Source of the DNA: an uncultured Actinomycetes bacterium
GTDB lineage: Bacteria; Actinomycetota; Coriobacteriia; Coriobacteriales; Atopobiaceae
Length of the DNA: 33,671 nucleotides
Direction of reading: 5' to 3'
NCBI GenBank assembly: GCA_900314685.1
Contig: OMWE01000026.1
Location: forward strand, 1-33,671
Shown: positions 6,867-12,766 of the stretch, piece after piece
Layout of the letters: each line of letters begins with the position of its first letter
Numbering within the stretch: the stretch's first letter is position 1
Made by a program: the position numbers and the translations under genes
Notes under the pieces: model-generated
Databases searched by the model: none
Told to the model about the DNA's origin: nothing
The model's input: the letters and a program-made list of their open reading frames with translations, nothing else

Positions 6867-8132
6867 TCAGCCTCGCAGCTCGAGCGGGCTCGTGCGAATG
6901 TGCTTCTCGAGGCGGCGGGCTATCTGCAACATGCCCTTCGAGCCCGGCAGCTCCTCGCCGTCGGCCAAAAGCTCCGCATGATGGTCGATCAGACGCGACC
7001 CGTCGACCAGCTCCATCCCGTCGTGCGCGGCGACGTTGGCCGCGAGCATCGACTCGAGGTCCGCTATGCAGCTGCCGGGGTGCGCGGGCACCCGCGCCTC
7101 GTCCAGCCACAGCGGCGTGAGCACCCAGGTCGGCACATCGGGGAAGACCCGCGCGAGCTCCGCCAGGAAGGTCCTCACGTCGGCCGCGGCCAGACGGGGT
7201 GCGCAACGCTCGCGCCGATAGGTGGCGCCGAGCGACACGACGACGCCCGCCACGTCGGCGACATCCCCTATCGCGCCGATGCCCGCCAACATACCCGGTT
7301 GGAAGACCTGCCTGTGCAGGCTCTGGTTGATGAGGTCGCAGCCCAGGCGGCTCGCAAGCTGGGCCGGCCAGGCAAACGAGGGGTCCCCGCAGGCCAGGCC
7401 CTGTGCGGGACCGTCGCCGAGCACCAGCAGGACCGGGCGCTCGGGCACGGCGTCGAAACCCGTGCCGTCGCCCCAGAGGGCGCGCACGCGGACGCCGCGC
7501 AGGCAGGGCAGCCACAGGCGCACGCGTCGGGTCGGGCCAAAGCCGGGCAGCATCTGGACCCCGCCGCCGGGGGCGGTGGCAGGGTCGTCGAGCACGAAGG
7601 AGACAAGACGGGCGCCCGCGGGCAGCTTGCCCAGGTCCGCGCCGTCCGCGTCGAGGGACACCGTGAGCTCCTCGCCCCAGCTCGGGGCCAGGTGCTGCCC
7701 ATCCACCTCGCAGGCGATGCCGTCGAAGGCACTACGGCCGGGCGCGACCCCGCCAGAGGCCTCACGGGATCCCTTCGCACGGGATCCTTCCGCACGTGTT
7801 CCTTCCGCACGGGACCCCTCCACGCGCATCCGCAGGTCACGCGCGACCGTCGGCTCATCGTCTATCGCGACCTCCAGGGCGATCTGGCTCGCGTTGGTGC
7901 TGAACACCAGCGAGACGCCGGCCGTCGCCCGCGCCATCTGCCGGTAGAGTCCCGGGTGCCATGCCTGGCAGCTTCCCAGCGAGCGCACCTGCCGGGGCGC
8001 AAAGCGCACGGGACGCACCCAGTCGCCACGGGTGTCTTCGCAGGTCACGGCGCCGCGCACGAAGGGCTTTGCCTCGGCGCGTACGAGGAGGGACCGTCCG
8101 TCCGCATCGGCGATCATCCGCTGCAGGCTCAT
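6867..8132 (-). CDS. SGNH/GDSL-fold protein, apparently without catalytic residues
   Basis: 421-residue protein with an N-terminal beta-rich part (about 1-225) and a C-terminal SGNH-like domain (about 232-410), the layout of two-domain carbohydrate esterases. The domain opens with PVLLVLGDGPAQGLACGD, where active members have GDS: the nucleophile Ser is Gly241. The block III GxN reads GAT (302-304), and near the C-terminus ADGEELPGSKG replaces the usual DGxHP, so the catalytic His is also absent. No signal peptide is seen. Residues 105-124 are four copies of a 5-residue repeat (GSRAE type). The ATG at 8132 overlaps the glycosylase stop by 4 bases (ATGA), so it is the last gene of a coupled three-gene operon. 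Function unknown; a binding role or an inactive esterase is inferred. Confidence 0.7.
   Translation of the reverse strand: MSLQRMIADADGRSLLVRAEAKPFVRGAVTCEDTRGDWVRPVRFAPRQVRSLGSCQAWHPGLYRQMARATAGVSLVFSTNASQIALEVAIDDEPTVARDLRMRVEGSRAEGTRAEGSRAKGSREASGGVAPGRSAFDGIACEVDGQHLAPSWGEELTVSLDADGADLGKLPAGARLVSFVLDDPATAPGGGVQMLPGFGPTRRVRLWLPCLRGVRVRALWGDGTGFDAVPERPVLLVLGDGPAQGLACGDPSFAWPAQLASRLGCDLINQSLHRQVFQPGMLAGIGAIGDVADVAGVVVSLGATYRRERCAPRLAAADVRTFLAELARVFPDVPTWVLTPLWLDEARVPAHPGSCIADLESMLAANVAAHDGMELVDGSRLIDHHAELLADGEELPGSKGMLQIARRLEKHIRTSPLELRG
7765..7824 (-). repeat. Four tandem 15-bp repeats inside the SGNH-like gene
   Basis: Four consecutive 15-bp units with the core CGGGATCCYTYCGCA lie in frame and encode the E-G-S/T-R-A/K run in the linker of the SGNH-like protein. 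Being a multiple of three, copy number can change without breaking the frame. The array sits between the two domains, where length variation is likely tolerated. Confidence 0.8.
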
Positions 8133-8662
8133 CGCGCACCGCCCCCGTCCGCGACTGCGCGTACCGGGGCGTAGGCGGCGACGAGGTCGTCGAGCCGCAT
8201 GCGCGCGTTGGCGGGGCTCGTGGACGGCAGACATATGCAGGGGCGGCCGAGCTCGGGCTCGATCAGGCGCCGGTAGAGCCTCGCGGCTGTGGTGCCCGTG
8301 CAGAAGACCTGCTGAATGGGCGCCGCGTCGAGGATGGGGCGCAGGTCCTTGGGGACGGGGTCGGCGATCGAGGCGTCGGACGCGCCGGCGATGCGGCAGC
8401 TCTGGAGTACGTCGTCGAGCGCGATGTGGCGGCGCCGGCAGAGGTCGCGGCGGGCCTCGATGCTCGTGGGTACGTCTTCGCCCCATAGGGCGGCCATCAC
8501 GGCCCAGAACCGGTTGCGCGGGTTGCCGTAGTGGTAGCCGGCCTCCCGCGAGAGCGGGCTGGGCATGGTGCCGAGCAAAAGGACGCGGCTCCCCTGGTCA
8601 TAGACCGGCTGGAGAGGATGCACGACCGTCTCGGACGGGCGCGCGGATACGGGAGACGCCAT
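8129..8662 (-). CDS. DNA-deoxyinosine glycosylase (uracil-DNA glycosylase superfamily)
   Basis: 177-residue member of the bacterial DNA-deoxyinosine glycosylase family, which removes hypoxanthine arising from adenine deamination. The start LLLGTMPSPLSREAGYHYGN is the family motif: GTMPS corresponds to the catalytic motif and YYGNPRNRFW-like residues (HYGNPRNRFW here) follow. The C-terminal LPSTSPANA is the second active-site motif. ALDDVLQSCRIAGASDASI in the middle also fits. The start ATG (8662) is one base after the metallophosphatase stop, and its end overlaps the SGNH-like gene. A repair role fits with the nearby vsr and polA, although the operon partners are not repair genes. Confidence 0.88.
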   Translation of the reverse strand: MASPVSARPSETVVHPLQPVYDQGSRVLLLGTMPSPLSREAGYHYGNPRNRFWAVMAALWGEDVPTSIEARRDLCRRRHIALDDVLQSCRIAGASDASIADPVPKDLRPILDAAPIQQVFCTGTTAARLYRRLIEPELGRPCICLPSTSPANARMRLDDLVAAYAPVRAVADGGGAR

Positions 8663-8663
8663 C

Positions 8664-9488
8664 CTACTCGCCTTCGCGCACGGGCTCGTAGAACTCCTCG
8701 CCGTCGTCGAGCCTCAGCAGCAGGAGCCTGCCGAACCCGTAGCCGCCAGCACAGCCGCAGTCTATGTCCCAGCGGTCGGCCACGCCGCCCGTCTCGTCGC
8801 CGGCGCCCACGCGGACCATCTGGCCGAGCCCGCCCTCGCCCACGCCGGGGCGGTCGGGATGGTCGGCGATCTCATCCAGGTAGGGGGTCGGTGTGTGGCC
8901 GGCGATCGCGATGATGCCCTTGCCGTCCTCGCCCACGAGCTTGGTCGGGCGGCCCCAAAACTCATGGCGGACCCACACGAGGTCGTCCATATGCTGGTCT
9001 TTTGTGAGCTGCTCGATACGGTCGGCGTCGTCTGCCGCCTCGTCGAGCACCGTCGCGTCCCAGGGGCCCTTGCGGTTGAGGCCCGCGTGGGACATGAAAT
9101 ACAGGCGGTCGCCCACGCGCGCATAGGTGGACAGGCCCAGCGTGCGGACCCAGTCGAGCAGGTCGTCGATCTCGTCCTCGTCCAGGCGCTCGAGGCCGGC
9201 GGCCGTCTTGAGGCCTCCGTTGATCGCCCAGTTGATATAGGCGTCGGAGCCGTGCGGGTCGGCAAAGAAGGCCAGCATGAGGTCCTCGTGGTTGCCCATG
9301 AGGACGGTCGCGCCGTGGTTTTGCTGCAGGTCGCGGCAGAATTTGAGGACGCCCACGGGGTCGGGCCCGCGGTCGATCATGTCGCCGAGCATGAAGATGC
9401 GGTCCCCCTCGCCGGGAGACACACGGTCGAACAGCCGCTCGAGTGTGCCCATGTGCCCGTGCACATCTGAGAACACGTACGTCGCCAT
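8664..9488 (-). CDS. Calcineurin-like metallophosphoesterase (PrpE/ApaH-type serine/threonine phosphatase family)
   Basis: 274-residue cytoplasmic metallophosphatase. The dimetal site is complete: SDVHG (Asp8, His10), GDMIDRGPD (35-43), GNHEDL (65-70), a His in MSHAGLNRKG, and IAGHTPTPYL. This set is shared by protein Ser/Thr phosphatases of the PrpE/lambda type and diadenosine tetraphosphatases, so the substrate cannot be decided. The ATG at 9488 is chosen over the one at 9506 because GGGAGG lies 5 bases upstream. A good promoter precedes it; it is the first gene of an operon with the glycosylase and the SGNH-like gene. Confidence 0.88.
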   Translation of the reverse strand: MATYVFSDVHGHMGTLERLFDRVSPGEGDRIFMLGDMIDRGPDPVGVLKFCRDLQQNHGATVLMGNHEDLMLAFFADPHGSDAYINWAINGGLKTAAGLERLDEDEIDDLLDWVRTLGLSTYARVGDRLYFMSHAGLNRKGPWDATVLDEAADDADRIEQLTKDQHMDDLVWVRHEFWGRPTKLVGEDGKGIIAIAGHTPTPYLDEIADHPDRPGVGEGGLGQMVRVGAGDETGGVADRWDIDCGCAGGYGFGRLLLLRLDDGEEFYEPVREGE

Positions 9489-9505
9489 GCATACCTCCCG
9501 CGTCA

Positions 9506-9534
9506 TATATATCTGAATGATATTACCAAGACAA
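9506..9534 (-). promoter_or_regulatory. Sigma-70-type promoter of the metallophosphatase operon
   Basis: On the minus strand, TTGTCT (9529-9534) is followed after exactly 17 bases by TATATA (9506-9511). Predicted transcription would begin about 10-12 bases before the start codon, almost at the ribosome site, so the leader would be very short. A perfect 10-bp palindrome, CCGCTAGCGG, lies about 35 bases further upstream. Confidence 0.5.
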
Positions 9535-9605
9535 ACGCGGCGGCGATAGGTACGTTTCCGCTAGCGGGGACAAAAGCGGGACATCGGGTGCCGGGCCGGC
9601 AGGCG

Positions 9606-10130
9606 CTACCGGGCGCTCAGTCGCTGCCATGCCTCACGACGGTGCCAGCCGTTGGCGGCCGCGGGGTGTATCACCCGACCGTCCCGCCGCCGGGCCTGTC
9701 CTTCCGCACCCGCCCGCCGCACGATCTCCACCACCGACCGCATGGTCGAGTCGAATCGCGCCCCTTTGAGCTCGCACTCCCAGATCACGACGACCGTCCA
9801 CCCCGCGGCGCGCAGCAGCTCCTGGTCGCGTGCGTCACGCGCCTGGTTGCGGGCAAACTTCTCCTCCCAGAAGTCGACGTTGTGCCGCGGCATCGGCAGC
9901 GCGCAGTGGGGGCACCGGTGCCAGTAGCAGCCGTTGACAAAGATGGCCACGCGGCGGCCGGGGTAGCACACGTCGGGCTTGCCCGGCGCCTTCTTCCAGT
10001 GCAGGCGGTAGCCGGAAAGTCCTGCTTCGCGCAAGGCCTGTCTCACCTTGAGCTCGGGCTTGGTGTCTTTGGACTTGTTTGCCTGCATCGAGTGGCGCGT
10101 GGCCTCGCTCGTGGCGGGAGGCGGTGTCAT
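9606..10130 (-). CDS. vsr: Very short patch repair endonuclease (Vsr)
   Basis: 174-residue DNA mismatch endonuclease of the Vsr family, which nicks beside T:G mismatches arising from 5-methylcytosine deamination. Visible motifs: NKSKDTKPELKVRQALREAG near the N-terminus, YRLHWKKAPGKPDVCYPGRR with the catalytic Asp (about 53), AIFVNGCYWHRCPHC with the zinc ligands and His71, FWEEKFARNQARD, and GWTVVVIWECEL. The ATG at 10130 overlaps the preceding phospholipase stop by 4 bases, which argues for cotranscription. vsr normally neighbours a DNA cytosine methyltransferase; none is encoded in this window. The C-terminal ~35 residues are basic and not family-conserved. Confidence 0.92.
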   Translation of the reverse strand: MTPPPATSEATRHSMQANKSKDTKPELKVRQALREAGLSGYRLHWKKAPGKPDVCYPGRRVAIFVNGCYWHRCPHCALPMPRHNVDFWEEKFARNQARDARDQELLRAAGWTVVVIWECELKGARFDSTMRSVVEIVRRAGAEGQARRRDGRVIHPAAANGWHRREAWQRLSAR

Positions 10131-11086
10131 GCCTCGCCGTCCCCCGCGGGCTCGCCCGAGAAGTTGAGGTTGGCGGAGAGCTCCTCGGCGCGCCGCAGGT
10201 CGAAGCAGTCGTCGAAGAAGCACTCCTCGGCGGCCGGCATACGGTCGAGCGCCGCCTGGTAGAGGTCCCAGAAGCCCTCCGTGCGGACCTCGCCGCTGAA
10301 GGGGTCGTGCCAGGCGCGGTGCTCGCGGTTGTCGAAGTCGGAGGTCTTTTCGGCGCGCGCACGGTGAGCCATCGCGCAGTAGAGTGAGTAGCGGTCGTGT
10401 GTGACGGCGCGCTCGATGGTACCCAGCACGCGGGCCTTGCCGCCGCCCGGCGACCAGAAGAGGTGTTGCACGCGGCGGAAGGACTTGACCGCGCGCGAGT
10501 AGATGTCGAGCGGCAGGGTCTCGCTGTATGTCCAGAGGCCCATGTAGAAGTACAGCTTGTCGATGGTGGCGAGCACCTCGTCGGACCCCTGGAGCACATG
10601 CTTGTACGGTGCGTAGGTCTCGACCGTCTCGTTTGTCTTGGCATAGAGGACCATCTCGTCGAAATCGCGCTCTATCTCGGCGTGGACTTTGCCGTGGTCG
10701 CTGCGGTCAAGACCCGGCACACCGGCATCGCACAGGTCGTGCTCCCAGGCAAAGACAAACGGGTGCATCGTGCTGTCGAGCAGGTAGTGGCAGAGGAACC
10801 CGGCGGCGTACGCCTCGCCCACCGGCCGCTCGGACTCCGACAGCATCGAGATCGCGTCGTGCAGGGAGCACAGCAGGCGCGCGGGGCGGTCGTGGTGCAT
10901 CGTATTGCCGAAGTCTCGGGTGTCGGGATCGGACAGTGGGTCCGCCACGAGGTAAAAGAGCGGGTCGGGACCCTGATTGCCCAGCTTAAAGGCATCGTGC
11001 TCGTCGAAGTTGGAGAAATACAGCACATGGGAGGCGGCTCCCAGCGCGTCGGCGGCGAAGAAATCGTGGGTCAGTACAGCAGGCAT
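10127..11086 (-). CDS. Zinc-dependent phospholipase C family protein
   Basis: 319 residues matching the zinc-dependent phospholipase C (PF00882-like) fold: many His/Asp metal-ligand candidates in family-type contexts, MPAVLTHDFFAADAL at the start, FKLGNQGPDPLFYLVADPL, FGNTMHHDRPARLL, GFLCHYLLDSTMHPFVFAWE and DHGKVHAEIERDFDEM. No signal peptide, so a cytoplasmic location and a substrate other than bulk phospholipid are possible. The frame is open to 11263 but the ATG at 11086 is preferred; GAGAGGGG lies about 5 bases upstream and family similarity begins there. It is transcribed away from the ankyrin-like gene and overlaps vsr downstream. Confidence 0.8.
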   Translation of the reverse strand: MPAVLTHDFFAADALGAASHVLYFSNFDEHDAFKLGNQGPDPLFYLVADPLSDPDTRDFGNTMHHDRPARLLCSLHDAISMLSESERPVGEAYAAGFLCHYLLDSTMHPFVFAWEHDLCDAGVPGLDRSDHGKVHAEIERDFDEMVLYAKTNETVETYAPYKHVLQGSDEVLATIDKLYFYMGLWTYSETLPLDIYSRAVKSFRRVQHLFWSPGGGKARVLGTIERAVTHDRYSLYCAMAHRARAEKTSDFDNREHRAWHDPFSGEVRTEGFWDLYQAALDRMPAAEECFFDDCFDLRRAEELSANLNFSGEPAGDGEA

Positions 11087-11149
11087 GATGCCCCTCTCGT
11101 AGCATGTTGTTAAAAGCCGCGCGCAACGGGCGGCAGTCTGGTGCGCTAT

Positions 11150-11158
11150 TGGTATAGT
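11150..11158 (+). promoter_or_regulatory. Candidate extended -10 promoter for the ankyrin-like gene
   Basis: TTGGTATAGT contains TGnTATAGT, an extended -10 element in the 91-bp divergent gap. No -35 box is clear, as is usual for extended -10 promoters. It places transcription start near 11165, before all plausible starts of the plus-strand gene. Confidence 0.4.
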
Positions 11159-11189
11159 CGAGGGTAGCGCAACGGGATTGAGCGGTCGA

Positions 11190-12455
11190 GTGGAGCAAAA
11201 ACTCCAAACAGGCGGGCGGGGGCGCACAGTGGAATCGACGGTAGGCACAGGGTCCGCCCACATCGACCCGCAGCTCGTCGCCGGCTGTTCCCCTATCGAG
11301 GCCGTCGACCTGCTCGAGCGCGCCGCCGCATGGGGCCGCCGTGACGCCGTCGATGCGCTGTACGACGCCTTCGGCGGACGGTACCCGGACGGGCATCCCT
11401 TTGCCTACGAGAGCTTTGCGCTCGCTTTGGCGTTGCGCTACGCACGCGAGGACATCGCACGTGACCTGCTGGGCCGCGGCGTCGACCTGCTCGCCAAGCC
11501 GCGCCTCCCCCGAGGCATGCGCGCTATGCTGCCACCCGACGACACCTTCACGCGCTTCGGGCTCACGCGGCACAACCCCACGCTCTTCCTCAACCCCATG
11601 GACCCCACGGTCTCGACCGAGGTCTTCCGCGACCCGCACACGCACGAGCAGCTGGCCGGCGCCCCCTACCTCCCCCCTCGCAACCTCGCGGCCAGCTGCG
11701 ACCTGGTGCGCCGTCTCGCCGGCGAGGGGCTCTTTGAGGCAACCGTCTACGACGACCTCTTCCGCGCAGCGCTGACGGCCGCCTGGCACGCGCTGCGCCA
11801 TGGCGATAAGGACGAGGCGACCGCGGCGACCTGCCTCGACCTCTGCGATGACCTGCTCGCGCTCCACCGCGCGCACGGCTGCGAGCTCGGCGGCCATTCG
11901 CCCGCAGGCAACTCGCCCATCGCCGGCGGGTCGTTCGGCGACGGCAACCCAGCAACCACCGGCGGCTCGTTCGGCGACGCGCGCATCTTCACCCTGATGG
12001 AGAAGATGATCGTCCCGCGCGGCGACCGCCGTATCGCCCTGTGGGTCTGCGAGCGCAGTCCGCGTGTCTTCCTGCATGCGCTCGCCCGTCTTGATTGGCT
12101 CAGGGCAGACACGCCTCTCGTCCGCGATGCCGCGCGTGCCGTCGTGCATGCATTCTCCACGGACACAGGTACCCACGGCGCACCCAGCGACACGTCAATC
12201 GGAACGTCAAGCGGCACGTCAAGCAGCAGCGTACCCGCGTCCGATATCGCCTGTCTGCTCACGACGCTCGCCGCCGCCGGCGAGCTCTCGCCGCTCAAGG
12301 CCGTGGCCGATTTTCCGCAGGTCGATTCCGCGGCACTCAACGCAGCGCTCGAGGCCGCAAGCACCGCCGGGCATGCCGACGTATCGGCTTGGCTGCTCGA
12401 GCGCATCAGTTCGTCTTCCCGTCCTGGTGACGACCTGCAGGATCTGCTGCTATAG
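11190..12455 (+). CDS. Ankyrin-repeat-like hypothetical protein
   Basis: About 421 residues, not firmly recognised. The N-terminal part (SPIEAVDLLERAAAWGRRDAVDAL) and the C-terminal part (AALEAASTAGHADVSAWLLERI) look like degenerate ankyrin helices, with helical stretches between. Two low-complexity insertions interrupt it: a Gly/Ser stretch with GGSFGD twice (near 11925-11980), and a Ser/Thr run (near 12180-12235). The start is uncertain: TTG 11178, GTG 11190 and GTG 11229 are all in frame and none has a strong ribosome site. It is the only plus-strand gene in the left 26 kb, divergent from the phospholipase gene and convergent with the SpoIIE phosphatase. Probable role: protein-protein interaction; no enzyme motif is seen. 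Confidence 0.6.
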   Translation: MEQKLQTGGRGRTVESTVGTGSAHIDPQLVAGCSPIEAVDLLERAAAWGRRDAVDALYDAFGGRYPDGHPFAYESFALALALRYAREDIARDLLGRGVDLLAKPRLPRGMRAMLPPDDTFTRFGLTRHNPTLFLNPMDPTVSTEVFRDPHTHEQLAGAPYLPPRNLAASCDLVRRLAGEGLFEATVYDDLFRAALTAAWHALRHGDKDEATAATCLDLCDDLLALHRAHGCELGGHSPAGNSPIAGGSFGDGNPATTGGSFGDARIFTLMEKMIVPRGDRRIALWVCERSPRVFLHALARLDWLRADTPLVRDAARAVVHAFSTDTGTHGAPSDTSIGTSSGTSSSSVPASDIACLLTTLAAAGELSPLKAVADFPQVDSAALNAALEAASTAGHADVSAWLLERISSSSRPGDDLQDLLL

Positions 12456-12547
12456 CGGGCTCGGGACCTTGTGTCGCCAGACCCTCGCAGCCACTGGCCC
12501 GCGAGCCTAGGACCTCGTGCTCGACGCTCCACGAAACACCAACCGCA

Positions 12548-12722
12548 ACGCCAACGGAAGACGAGCCCACAGCTCGAGACGTCGCCGCAAGACGCGAGCA
12601 AGCCCGATACGCCGACGGAAGTCGCCCGATTCCCCAAGCCGACGGAAAGGCAATTCCGCCTCACGCCATCGGAACGCGTCCGATTCGCCCGCCACGCCAT
12701 CGGAACGCGTCCGATTCCGCCC
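12548..12722. repeat. Degenerate ~31-bp tandem repeat (six units)
   Basis: Units with the core ACGCCRACGGAAG start at about 12548, 12579, 12609, 12637, 12663 and 12694 (spacing 26-31). The last two are nearly identical over 25 bp, including the dyad ATCGGA-ACGCG-TCCGAT; earlier ones are increasingly diverged. The array fills most of the 311-bp gap between the convergent ankyrin-like and SpoIIE genes. No terminator with a T tract was found here. A related single copy occurs at 18421-18449. Confidence 0.75.
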
Positions 12723-12766
12723 AGGCCTCCCGCACGCCCCACGCGGGTATCACGCGACCAAGACGG

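Noticed and set aside
6542..7120. Small ORFs within the phased array, with recurring VYE and VHQ peptides
   Set aside because: The recurring peptides come from the DNA sites. Repeat spacing (84, 85, 117) does not keep one frame, and no ribosome sites or domains are seen.
11747..12742. 331-codon minus-strand frame spanning the ankyrin-like gene end and the tandem repeat
   Set aside because: Arg/Ser-rich composition and no domain; it crosses a tandem repeat and mirrors a better plus-strand gene.
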